This document shows, one piece after another, positions 15,963-23,268 of a stretch of 28,218 nucleotides of DNA. A model generated the notes under the pieces. It was not told where the DNA came from. It saw only the letters and a program-made list of their open reading frames with translations, and did no database searches. The first letter of the stretch is position 1. The number at the start of each line of letters is the position of its first letter. The position numbers and the translations under genes are program-made. Origin of the DNA: Xanthomonas cassavae CFBP 4642 (GTDB taxonomy: Bacteria; Pseudomonadota; Gammaproteobacteria; Xanthomonadales; Xanthomonadaceae); the NCBI RefSeq assembly GCF_000454545.1, contig NZ_CM002139.1, positions 1,760,535 through 1,788,752 of the forward strand, in the 5' to 3' direction.

Positions 15963-16216
15963 CTCGATGCCTTAGGAGAACGGACAGACGGGGGCCTTGC
16001 TGTAGCGGTGATGCGCTGTGGCGGGCAGGGCCGTGTTGCGTGGATATCCATGTATCCAGCCGGGCTCGCGCGGACGTCCATGGCGACGACCGCAGGCATT
16101 ACCAAGCCGAAAGTGTTGACGTGACCGGTTGTTGCGGCCAGCGCCGAAAGCGGAGCACTACCGATCAGGAGAGCACCGATCGACAGCGCGAGGGGGGAGC
16201 TACGAAAAGAGTTCAT
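15959..16216 (-). CDS. Small putative exported protein upstream of the subtilase
   Basis: Possible 85-aa protein whose first 28 residues look like a real signal peptide (MNSFRSSPLALSIGALLIGS, then an ALA-A cleavage site). The following 20 residues (TTGHVNTFGLVMPAVVAMDV) are protein-like. The rest is Arg/Pro-rich and may be out of the original frame, so this may be the start of a degraded secreted protein. Its TGA overlaps the subtilase ATG by 4 nt. I recognise no family. Confidence 0.42.
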   Translation of the reverse strand: MNSFRSSPLALSIGALLIGSAPLSALAATTGHVNTFGLVMPAVVAMDVRASPAGYMDIHATRPCPPQRITATARPPSVRSPKASR

Positions 16217-16653
16217 TCCGTTTGATTCCAGTCAAAGGTAGGCGCGATCGAAGCGACACGGTCCTCCGTTCGGTCAATCGCACGATCGGCCGTTGCAGCT
16301 GCGCCATTCCCTCGGGACGCGCCTGTGAAGCCCGAGTCGTTGGAGCCGGAGGAGGTGCTTGCGGTCGAAAGGCCCGGCGCGATCGGCCGGGTCAGCAGAC
16401 GCTCGTCAGGCACTCTCACCTGCAGGCGGGTCGCCCCACAGGCTGGCCTCTGCCGTGGAGCGATGAGGGGATGCGAGAAGAAACAGTGCGGCAGCGACAG
16501 GAGTCATGTCCGTTTATCCCAATAGAGCTACACAGCGCATCGGTCCGGCGATGGAATGGATGCGGCCAGGTGGTTCGTCGGCTCCCCTGTGCGTCTGGAC
16601 GCAGCCGATGTTGGCGATGCATCTGCAGCGTCAACGCCTCGATTTAAAGATGG

Positions 16654-16675
16654 GGCAATCATTGCCTGCAAGGCA
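16654..16675. repeat. Overlapping dyads in an A/T-rich patch
   Basis: Two perfect short inverted repeats share bases: GGCAAT-C-ATTGCC (16654-16666) and TGCCT-GCA-AGGCA (16663-16675). Such nested dyads are typical of operators. There is no adjacent start codon, so the gene controlled is unclear. Confidence 0.4.
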
Positions 16676-17000
16676 CGCGACGTACGCCATCTGCGTGATA
16701 CATCGCGCAATTTATGGCTGACATGCAGATTTGCGCGTTTCATGCAAAGTTTCGCGCACAGATGCGGTCGAAAAAATTTGCAGGAGCGATCGTATCGATC
16801 AAAATATCACATCGCGATGCGTCGTTCTGCTTCGCAGCGGCTACCACTGCGAGACGGTTGCCATCACGTAGCCGCACTGCACGAAGCTGGCACGCTCGCT
16901 GCGCAGGATGTTCGGCAACGACTGAAACGACTGTCGCCGACGCTTGGCATAGGACCAGGATGCGTGGCGAGAAGGGCAGCGCGAGGCCTGTCGCAAGGCT

Positions 17001-17029
17001 CCGCGCAGCAGCATTGCGCCGCTGCGCGG
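17001..17029 (-). terminator. Hairpin after the TonB-dependent receptor gene
   Basis: Perfect 9-bp stem (CCGCGCAGC at 17001-17009, GCTGCGCGG at 17021-17029) with an 11-nt loop, 18-46 nt downstream of the receptor stop codon. No U tract follows on the minus strand, so it may protect the 3' end or act with Rho. Confidence 0.45.
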
Positions 17030-17046
17030 GCCAGTCACCTATGGAC

Positions 17047-19428
17047 CTACCAGCGATACGCCACCGACATCTGGTATTGCCGTCCGGCAATCGGCCGGCC
17101 CATGAAGACGCCGCCGGTCGCCGCGCCCGGCACCCGCACATTGCCTTCGGTCAGGCCCAGCGTGTCGGTCACGTTGCTGCCGCTGGCGGTCACTTCCCAA
17201 TGTTCGCCCACGTGCAGGTTGGCGCCGATATCCAGCATGTCGTAGGAGGGCAGGCGCTGGCTGTTGGCCAGGTCCGCGAAGCGATCGCCAACGTAGGAAT
17301 AGGTGGCAAACACTTTCAAATCGCCGAATGGCAGCATCCAGTAGTAGCTTGGCGTCAGCCGGAACTGCCGCTTGGGCTGGCGCATCACCTGATTGCCGGT
17401 GAACTCGCGGTAGTTGCGGTATTCCGCATCCAGCCACACGCCGGTGCCGGCCAGCTCGAAGCCACCGAACGGGCGGATCGCCCCTTCCACTTCCAGGCCG
17501 CGTGCGCGTGAGTCGCCCACCGCGGTGAAGTTGTCGCCATTGGCCAGAAACGCCTGGAACGGGGAGTTCTTGAAGGTGTTGTAGAACGCGGTCAGATACA
17601 GGTCGTAGCTGCTGGCGCCGGATTTGAGGCCCAGCTCGTATTGGTCCACTTCCTGTACGCGGTTCTGTCCATCGCGCAGGTTGTCGAAGCCGGGAAACTT
17701 CACCCCGGAGTTGACGCGTGCAAACAGGCTGTTGCTGTCGTTGAGCTTGAAGTTCAGGCCTGCCGTCCACGAGAACGCTTCATCGTCCTGATCGACGCGG
17801 CGGGTGGTTGCCAGCGCCAGCGATGTGGCATTGTCGTAGAGCGTGGCCGGGTTGCCGTCCAGATCCACCGTACTGATGTCGTGCACATTGCCGGTGACGC
17901 TCTGGCGCTCGTAGCGTGCGCCCAGGTCCAGCCGCAGGCGTTCGTTGAGTTCCCATTCGTCGGTAACGAAGGCGGCAATGTTCTCGCCGTCGTAGTTGGC
18001 GCGCAGGTTGAGGAACGCGGTACTGGTGAACCCCTGGCGCGTCGCCTGGCGGCCATCGTCCAATGCCACATCGATGCGGCGCGCATTGTTTTGTGCAGTG
18101 AGCAGCATGGTATTGCCCAGGTACCAGGTGTCTGCGGAGGAATACTTGGCGTAATAGGTGCCCACGGTCAGCGTGTTGCCTGCAAACAGCTCGCGGCTCA
18201 GGCGCAGGTCGTTGGTGACCGAATTCAGGCGCTTGTCCACTGACCACCAGCCGGCTTCCAGCACTTGCTGATTTGGGTCGACTACGCCGCCGCCGTTGGT
18301 GAATCTGCCACTGCCGGTGGTGCCGTAGCCGGCAATGAAGTCGCTCAACCGCAGTGGTGCGTCGCCGGTGAACAGCGCATAGGTCGGCGCGCTGCCGCTC
18401 ATTACGTTGAAGCGATCGGCGATGGTCCAGTCGCCCACCTCCCAATTCAATTCGCCGCCGAACACATCGATGTTGACGCCGCGCCCATCGGCCAGGTCGC
18501 GTTGCAGGCTTTGGCCGTTCGGGCCGACCAGCAACTCCACATTGCGGAAATCGCGGCCGAGCAGGGTGCCGGTTTGCGCGTTCAGACCGGGAAAACTGGA
18601 CAGGTCGTTGCCGTTGTTGCGCGACAGCAGCGGAATGGCGGTGTAGAACGCGTTGTTGTCGTCGGTGTGGCGCGCATAGAACGACAGCTCGCCGCTGTCC
18701 CAGCGCTTGCTCAAGGTGGCGCTGAACTGGCCGCCCTTGTCGGCGGAGAACCGCGGGTCGCGTACGCCGTCGGTCTCGCGAAAAAAACCGCCCACGCTGT
18801 AGTACCAGCCATTGCCCATCGGGCCGCTGTTGAACACATCGATGCGGCGTAGTGCATTGTTGCCGCCGGTCAGGCGCACGCTGCCCTCCGGTTCGTCCTG
18901 GCCCTTCTTCTGGATGAAGTTCACCGTCAACCCGGGCTGGCCGTTGGAGAAGATCGGGCTGGAGCCGCCACGCAGCACTTCCATCCGCTCAACGGTGTCA
19001 TCGATCCGGAACAGCGTGGAATTTTCCAGGAACGACAGCGTGGGCGGCGGAAACAGCGGCGAGCCATCCAGTTGCATGGTCACGAATGGCGCATCGCCTT
19101 CGGAGGGCATGCCGCGCACGAAGATGTTCGCGCCGGTGCCGCCACCGCTGGGCTCGGCCCACACGCCCGGCACGACCTTCAACAGGTCGGCGGTGCTTTG
19201 CGGGACGGCCTGTTGGATCTGCTCCGGACTGGCGGTGGTGATCGAAAAGCTGGCATCGCGCTTGGCCAGGCCCTTGAAGCGTGCCGTACCGCTGACGATC
19301 ACGGCATCCAGGGTGGTGGCATCCGGCATGCCGGAGGCAGTGGGCGATGTCTGGGCACGGCCATCCGGCGCCATCAGTGCGGCGGCAACGGCGAGCGAGA
19401 GGGTGTAACGGGGTGCGGGAAAACGCAT
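17047..19428 (-). CDS. TonB-dependent outer-membrane receptor, substrate unknown
   Basis: Outer-membrane active transporter, 793 aa, energised by TonB-ExbBD. A signal peptide (residues 1-25, ending GRAQ) is followed by a TonB-box-like stretch (LDAVIVSG), then the plug domain (about 45-165), with LLKVVPGVWAEPSGGGTGAN and VERMEVLRGGSSPIFSNGQPG. The 22-strand barrel fills the rest and ends in aromatic Trp (VAYRW). TonB-receptor barrel motifs such as VQEVDQYELGLKSG and the C-terminal DMLDIGANL...NVTD pattern are clear. The start at 19428 has GGAG 8 nt upstream; an in-frame ATG at 19485 would prefix a non-signal-like sequence. The plug lacks the ZnuD features seen in the receptor upstream. No transport or degradation genes are adjacent, so the ligand cannot be inferred. 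Confidence 0.92.
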   Translation of the reverse strand: MRFPAPRYTLSLAVAAALMAPDGRAQTSPTASGMPDATTLDAVIVSGTARFKGLAKRDASFSITTASPEQIQQAVPQSTADLLKVVPGVWAEPSGGGTGANIFVRGMPSEGDAPFVTMQLDGSPLFPPPTLSFLENSTLFRIDDTVERMEVLRGGSSPIFSNGQPGLTVNFIQKKGQDEPEGSVRLTGGNNALRRIDVFNSGPMGNGWYYSVGGFFRETDGVRDPRFSADKGGQFSATLSKRWDSGELSFYARHTDDNNAFYTAIPLLSRNNGNDLSSFPGLNAQTGTLLGRDFRNVELLVGPNGQSLQRDLADGRGVNIDVFGGELNWEVGDWTIADRFNVMSGSAPTYALFTGDAPLRLSDFIAGYGTTGSGRFTNGGGVVDPNQQVLEAGWWSVDKRLNSVTNDLRLSRELFAGNTLTVGTYYAKYSSADTWYLGNTMLLTAQNNARRIDVALDDGRQATRQGFTSTAFLNLRANYDGENIAAFVTDEWELNERLRLDLGARYERQSVTGNVHDISTVDLDGNPATLYDNATSLALATTRRVDQDDEAFSWTAGLNFKLNDSNSLFARVNSGVKFPGFDNLRDGQNRVQEVDQYELGLKSGASSYDLYLTAFYNTFKNSPFQAFLANGDNFTAVGDSRARGLEVEGAIRPFGGFELAGTGVWLDAEYRNYREFTGNQVMRQPKRQFRLTPSYYWMLPFGDLKVFATYSYVGDRFADLANSQRLPSYDMLDIGANLHVGEHWEVTASGSNVTDTLGLTEGNVRVPGAATGGVFMGRPIAGRQYQMSVAYRW

Positions 19429-19853
19429 GCGCAAGGCTCCTGGTCTCACTGCGAGAGGACTGCCGTGGCGCGTGTGATGGCGCATGCAGCGGCAGGCAGT
19501 GCACGCGCACGTGCGCGCCGCATCGGCGCATCATTTGCGCCCCCTGTCAGCGCATTGCACGGGAGTTGTACCGCAGATGCGCCGGCGCGTGTTGTGCAAC
19601 GCAGCAGCTAGCGGCTGCGCACGCATGCATGGACTGCCTCGCAAGTGCTCGCAGCCGTGCGGGATGACGCATGGATAGTTGTTCACAACCTTGGCGCAAG
19701 CGATGGCCGCAGCGACACCCAGCGCAGCGACCCAGACGACTGGTTGGTCGCCACGCAGGCGCGGGCGCTGTTCGGAATGTGATCTCGCCCTCGTACGCCG
19801 CACCTACCAGCCGACGGCTGCGCGCCAGGTCTTGTCAGCCACCGAACACACAA
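19429..19853. other. Leader and promoter region of the second receptor
   Basis: This gap lies between the terminator of the ZnuD-like gene and the start of the next receptor. It contains a 14-bp perfect GC palindrome (CGCGCACGTGCGCG, 19504-19517) and a 12-nt inverted repeat, GTTGT-TC-ACAAC (19678-19689). Either may be an operator. No Zur- or Fur-box-like sequence and no convincing ORF were seen. Confidence 0.5.
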
Positions 19854-19875
19854 GAGGCCGCCCGAAGGCGGCCTC
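19854..19875 (-). terminator. Intrinsic terminator of the ZnuD-like gene
   Basis: Perfect 9-bp GC stem (GAGGCCGCC and GGCGGCCTC) closed by a UUCG tetraloop on the minus strand, beginning 31 nt after the receptor stop codon and followed by the U-rich run TTGTGTGTT. UUCG-capped stems of this kind are typical Rho-independent terminators. Confidence 0.82.
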
Positions 19876-19906
19876 GCTTCTACCCGGCGGGGGGGAGAGA
19901 CCGCCG

Positions 19907-21973
19907 TCAGAAGAACAACCGCACGCCGAACGAGGCGCTGCGGCCAGGAAGCATCACATCGTCCTTGAGGAAGGAGGTGTGCACGCGTGCGTCCTGGTTG
20001 GTGAGATTGTTGCCGTCCAGGAACACTTCCCATGCCGTGCTGCCGTGGTCCATGTGATAGGCCAGGTGCGCATCGACAAAGGTATAGCCGTCGGTCGGGG
20101 TTTCGTTCACCGCCACCTTGTCCTGCTTCATGGTGCGGGTGGCGCCGATCGAAGCGCGCCATGCATCGGCGTTCCAGCGCATCTGCGCACCGACGCGACC
20201 CGGTGCGATGCGCGGCAGGTTGCCGCCATCGGTCAGACGCGCACGCACGGTATCGCCGAACACGCGCAGATCCCAGGCGCCGGTGTCGTTGTCGGCCAGA
20301 TGGAAGGTGGCCTCGCCCTCGAAACCGTGGAAGACCGCATCGTTCTGCGTCCACTGGCGGATCGGCAGGAAGTCGTTGTCTTCTTCGTTGAACCACTGCC
20401 CGCCGGTGTCGACGATGTAGACGAAGTCGTTGTAGCGGTTGTAGTACGCCGCCACCTTGGCATCCACCCACTCGTTCTGGAAGTTCAGGCCCAACTCGGC
20501 CTGGTTGGCCTTTTCGGTCTTCAGATCGGCATCGCCGATCTCGAAGGCGAGGGTGGCGATGTGGGGGCCGTTGGCGAACAGCTCTTCCTCGGCCGGTGCG
20601 CGTTCGGCGTGGTCGAGGTTGGCGGTCAGGCGCCACTGTTCGTTGAAACGGAAGCCGCCGCTGGCCGAGAAGCTGGTCGGGGTGAAATCGCGGTCCACGC
20701 CGATGTCGGTGCGGTACTTGACCTTGTCCACGCGCGCACCGACTTCGGCGGTGACGCGCTCCCAGCTGTTGCGCGCCACGGCGAACACGCCGAGCGAGCG
20801 GGTATCGGTCTTGGGCACGAAGGATTCCTCGCCAATCGCCTGGAAGGTGGTGTCGCTGCCCTGCAGGCCGAACGCGGTCTGCCAGCCGCCGCCGAAGGTG
20901 AAGGAGGCTTCCACGCGGCCTTCGTTGGCGCGCTTGGTGAACACGGTGCCCACTTCGTCGCCTTCGAACTCGGTATGCGCGTAATCGGTGTGGCCGAAGC
21001 TGTAGCGCAGCGCGCTGCCTTCGCCCCACGGATCGGTCAGCCCGCCCTTGAGGTCGTAGCGGTCCTGCTGCAGCTTCAACGATACCCCGCGCTCGCCGAT
21101 GGACGGGTCACCCGGTTCGCCCGGATTGCCGTAGTTGTCGCGGAAGCGCGAGGCCGACAGGCCGACGAAACCCCAGTCGCCGGAGAGCGACGCACCGATC
21201 GAGCCCACCTTGGAATCGATCCAGCTATTGAGCTGGCGCCCCTGCGGGGTGTCGTAATCGTTCTGGTTGCGGTACACGCCGTCGGCATGGATCGACAGGC
21301 CGCTGCCGTTGCCGGCATCGACGCGGAACATGTCGGTATTGCCGTCCTTGTCGCCGCCGTCGAAACGCACTTCGGCGCGCCCGCTGAAGCCGTCCACCGG
21401 CGTTTCGGCAATGCGGCCATCGACCACGTTGACCACGCCGCCGATCGCGCCGGAGCCGTACAACAGGGTGGACGGACCCTTGAGCACCTCGATCTGGTTG
21501 GCCAGGAACGGCTCGATCGCCGGGGAATGGTCCTGGCTGACGGTGGAGACGTCCTGGGTGGACAGGCCATCGCGCAGCACCGCCACGCGCGGGCCGTCCA
21601 GGCCGCGGATGATCGGCCGGCCCACGCCGGGGCCGAAGTTGGAACTCTGCACGCCCGGCAGGCTGGCCACGGTTTCGCCCAGACTGGAACTGCGCACCTC
21701 ATCCAGACGCTCGCCGGCCAGCACCTCGACCGGGCGGCTCAACTCGCCGGCCGCATCGCGCAGCGGACTGGCGGTGACCACCACCTTGTCCAGATCCTTG
21801 ATATGCCGGCCGCTGGAATGGGTGGCGTCATGCCGTGTATCCGATGTTGGCGGCGTCTGCGGGTCGGCAACGGCCGGGGCGTCGTCAGCCATGGCCAGGG
21901 CAGGCGTCAGCAGGCTGGCCAGTGCCAGGGACAGGGTGGAGCGGCGCAAGGAGGTAGCAAGGGAGGGGGACAT
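19907..21973 (-). CDS. ZnuD-like zinc TonB-dependent receptor
   Basis: Outer-membrane receptor of 688 aa, predicted to import zinc with TonB-ExbBD energy. A signal peptide (residues 1-28) is followed by a short His-bearing linker (H48, H52, H57) and a TonB-box-like segment (KVVVTASPL). The plug carries GRPIIRGLDGPRVAVLRDGL, VSQDHSPAIEP and EVLKGPSTLLYGSGAIGGVV. These resemble Neisseria ZnuD, including the Ser-x-Asp-His segment, as I recall it. The barrel ends FGVRLFF. A Zur-box-like sequence lies 19-33 nt upstream of the start codon, and the divergent neighbour is a MerC-like membrane protein with its own Zur-box-like site. Zinc is therefore the best ligand guess; copper or another metal is possible. 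A strong terminator follows at 19854-19875. Confidence 0.88.
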   Translation of the reverse strand: MSPSLATSLRRSTLSLALASLLTPALAMADDAPAVADPQTPPTSDTRHDATHSSGRHIKDLDKVVVTASPLRDAAGELSRPVEVLAGERLDEVRSSSLGETVASLPGVQSSNFGPGVGRPIIRGLDGPRVAVLRDGLSTQDVSTVSQDHSPAIEPFLANQIEVLKGPSTLLYGSGAIGGVVNVVDGRIAETPVDGFSGRAEVRFDGGDKDGNTDMFRVDAGNGSGLSIHADGVYRNQNDYDTPQGRQLNSWIDSKVGSIGASLSGDWGFVGLSASRFRDNYGNPGEPGDPSIGERGVSLKLQQDRYDLKGGLTDPWGEGSALRYSFGHTDYAHTEFEGDEVGTVFTKRANEGRVEASFTFGGGWQTAFGLQGSDTTFQAIGEESFVPKTDTRSLGVFAVARNSWERVTAEVGARVDKVKYRTDIGVDRDFTPTSFSASGGFRFNEQWRLTANLDHAERAPAEEELFANGPHIATLAFEIGDADLKTEKANQAELGLNFQNEWVDAKVAAYYNRYNDFVYIVDTGGQWFNEEDNDFLPIRQWTQNDAVFHGFEGEATFHLADNDTGAWDLRVFGDTVRARLTDGGNLPRIAPGRVGAQMRWNADAWRASIGATRTMKQDKVAVNETPTDGYTFVDAHLAYHMDHGSTAWEVFLDGNNLTNQDARVHTSFLKDDVMLPGRSASFGVRLFF

Positions 21974-21991
21974 GTCGACCGGGCTCTATAT

Positions 21992-22006
21992 TGTTACTGT
22001 ATATCA
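21992..22006. promoter_or_regulatory. Zur-box-like site upstream of the ZnuD-like gene
   Basis: TGTTACTGTATATCA matches the gammaproteobacterial Zur core TGTTATA-N-TATAACA at 11 of 14 specified positions and lies 19-33 nt upstream of the receptor start codon, where bound repressor would block initiation. It is an A/T island in GC-rich DNA and is embedded in a longer dyad with TATTG and CAATA ends. The consensus is from memory. Confidence 0.62.
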
Positions 22007-22089
22007 ATAGGATGGCGCAGCTTACCTGCTGTGCCGACGGCAAGGCCCGTCCTGCGCGATGCAGTGGTGCGGGCCTGGAACGAGGAAGA

Positions 22090-22104
22090 TGTTATATTAT
22101 TCCA
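22090..22104. promoter_or_regulatory. Zur-box-like site upstream of the MerC-like gene
   Basis: TGTTATATTATTCCA matches the Zur core TGTTATA-N-TATAACA at 12 of 14 specified positions, with the left half-site perfect. It lies 28-42 nt upstream of the MerC-like start codon. It is separate from the other site by about 84 nt, so each divergent promoter would have its own operator. Confidence 0.65.
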
Positions 22105-22131
22105 CGTCGCCGCGCGTACCTGCTGGAAGTC

Positions 22132-22548
22132 ATGCCTCTGCCCACACTTCGCCATCTGCTGGACCGCTTCGGTGCGACCGGGTCGCTACTGTGTGCCGTG
22201 CACTGCGCGGTGCTGCCGCTGGTGCTGGCCCTGGCCCCATCGCTGGGGTTGTCGTTCTGGCTGGGCGACGGGGTCGAACTGGCGATTGTCGTCTTCGTGA
22301 CCCTGCTGGGGCTTTTCAGCCTGGTGTTGGGATACCGCCGCCACAAGGCGCTACACGCGCTAGCGTTGCTGCTGCCGGGCCTGGCGCTGCTGTGGCTGGG
22401 CCTGTTGCACGACCCGTTGCACCATTCGGTGGTGCCGCACGCGGTGGTGATGACGCTGGGCGGCGCCCTGGTAGGGATCGCGCACCTGGTCAATCTGCGC
22501 CTGAATCACGGGCATGGGCACGTGCATGACGCGAGCTGCGCGCACTGA
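22132..22548 (+). CDS. MerC-domain inner-membrane protein with His/Cys tail
   Basis: Integral membrane protein of 138 aa resembling MerC, the four-helix mercuric-ion transporter. Hydrophobic segments span about residues 18-38, 47-66, 73-93 and 101-121. The first carries the CxxxC motif C21-A-V-H-C25, which includes a His. The C-terminus is a metal-binding tail, NHGHGHVHDASCAH, with five His and one Cys. The start at 22132 has a GGA ribosome-site-like sequence; longer in-frame extensions overlap the promoter and the Zur-box-like site. It is divergent from the ZnuD-like receptor gene. No merA, merR or merT is nearby, so mercury resistance is unlikely. With Zur-type control, inner-membrane zinc transport or delivery is the better hypothesis, but it is untested. 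Confidence 0.82.
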   Translation: MPLPTLRHLLDRFGATGSLLCAVHCAVLPLVLALAPSLGLSFWLGDGVELAIVVFVTLLGLFSLVLGYRRHKALHALALLLPGLALLWLGLLHDPLHHSVVPHAVVMTLGGALVGIAHLVNLRLNHGHGHVHDASCAH

Positions 22549-22826
22549 CGATGCGCAGACAGGCGGCTGGGCAATGGTTGCAGGCAGCGATTCGGAAGCC
22601 CGCTTCACGCCGGTGCCAGGCCGGCGCCGGTCGCTGACCGCCGGTCACCGCCGATGGTGGATCTGGTCTACAGGCGGCTGGTTCACAGCCTGGCAGGCCG
22701 CACGGCTGCGCGGCTCCGGGCCGACGTGGTAGGCTTGCCGGCCTTGCGCGAGGGCGCCACTCGGTGCAAACCTCGCCAGATCCGTGCCAGCACGGGAATT
22801 TGTATTCACATTCAGGAGTCGACGAA

Positions 22827-23009
22827 ATGGGTAAGGGTGACCGTAAGACCGCCAAGGGCAAGCGCTACAACGCCAGCTACGGCAATTCGCGTTCGCACGC
22901 GGTGAGCAAGGTTGTCGTGGGTGCAGCTGCCCCGGTTGCCAAGAAGGGCGTGGTCAAGGCGCCGGCCAAGAAGGCTGTTGCCAAGAAGACCGTCGCCAAG
23001 GCCAGCTGA
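22827..23009 (+). CDS. Ribosomal protein bTHX with histone-like tail
   Basis: Small 30S ribosomal subunit protein of 60 aa. The first 26 residues (MGKGDRKTAKGKRYNASYGN, then SRSHAV) match the bTHX family, which binds at the top of the 30S head. Family members I recall, such as the Thermus protein, are only about 27 residues. Here a second half of about 30 residues adds the basic, Ala/Pro/Lys-rich pattern AKKGVVKAPAKKAVAKK, resembling histone-H1-like tails. The ATG at 22827 has AGGAG nearby, and a canonical terminator follows at 23032-23059, so the gene is probably monocistronic. The tail may bind rRNA or DNA; its role is unknown. Confidence 0.85.
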   Translation: MGKGDRKTAKGKRYNASYGNSRSHAVSKVVVGAAAPVAKKGVVKAPAKKAVAKKTVAKAS

Positions 23010-23031
23010 CCCCAGCCCGCTTTGCGATCTG

Positions 23032-23059
23032 AAAACGCGGCGCTTGCGCCGCGTTTTTT
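23032..23059 (+). terminator. Intrinsic terminator of the bTHX gene
   Basis: Eight-base-pair GC stem (ACGCGGCG and CGCCGCGT) with a CTTG loop, extended by A-U pairs and ending in a run of six T's, starting 22 nt after the stop codon. It is the clearest Rho-independent terminator in the window. Confidence 0.92.
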
Positions 23060-23172
23060 ATGTCCGATGTCAGCCCAACACGCTGTTCGTCTGCCTGCTG
23101 ACGTGCCTGGACCGGCACCGGTTCGCATGGACCAGGCGGCGCGTCATCGCCATCGGTACCCGAGGCGAATCG

Positions 23173-23200
23173 GCGCCGGACACTCAACAGTGTCCAGCGC
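23173..23200 (-). terminator. Long hairpin downstream of the ClC gene
   Basis: Arms GCGC-C-GGACACT (23173-23184) and AGTGTCC-A-GCGC (23189-23200) form 11 pairs with one C/A mismatch around a CAAC loop. It lies 69 nt past the minus-strand ClC stop codon, with no U tract. It may be a Rho-associated terminator or a stable 3' end for that operon. Confidence 0.42.
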
Positions 23201-23268
23201 AGTGGTATCCATCGCTGCTGTCCGAGATGCACCGGAGACAGCCTGCGCGCCTCGATGGTGCAACGTCT

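Larger units (their letters stand above)
16217..17046. other. 830-nt intergenic region with A/T-rich dyads
   Basis: No recognisable gene. The stretch at about 16640-16830 is visibly richer in A/T than its surroundings and holds nested dyads (16654-16666, 16663-16675) and an imperfect direct repeat (16722-16737 and 16741-16757). At 16221-16236, TTTGA and TCAAA arms flank six bases just upstream of the small ORF starting at 16216. Promoters for the subtilase operon must lie here; other open frames look like shadows. Confidence 0.5.

Noticed and set aside
16714..17511. Plus-strand open frame entering the second receptor gene from the intergenic region
   Set aside because: Most of it is antisense to the receptor, and the intergenic part has no ribosome site or recognisable domain.
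19679..22300. Plus-strand open frame of 873 codons through the ZnuD-like gene
   Set aside because: Antisense shadow of a receptor gene with signal peptide, plug motifs and terminal Phe on the minus strand.
22132..22548. Mercury resistance gene (mer operon)
   Set aside because: No merR, merT, merP or merA is near, and the promoter carries a Zur-box-like sequence instead of a MerR-type spacer promoter.
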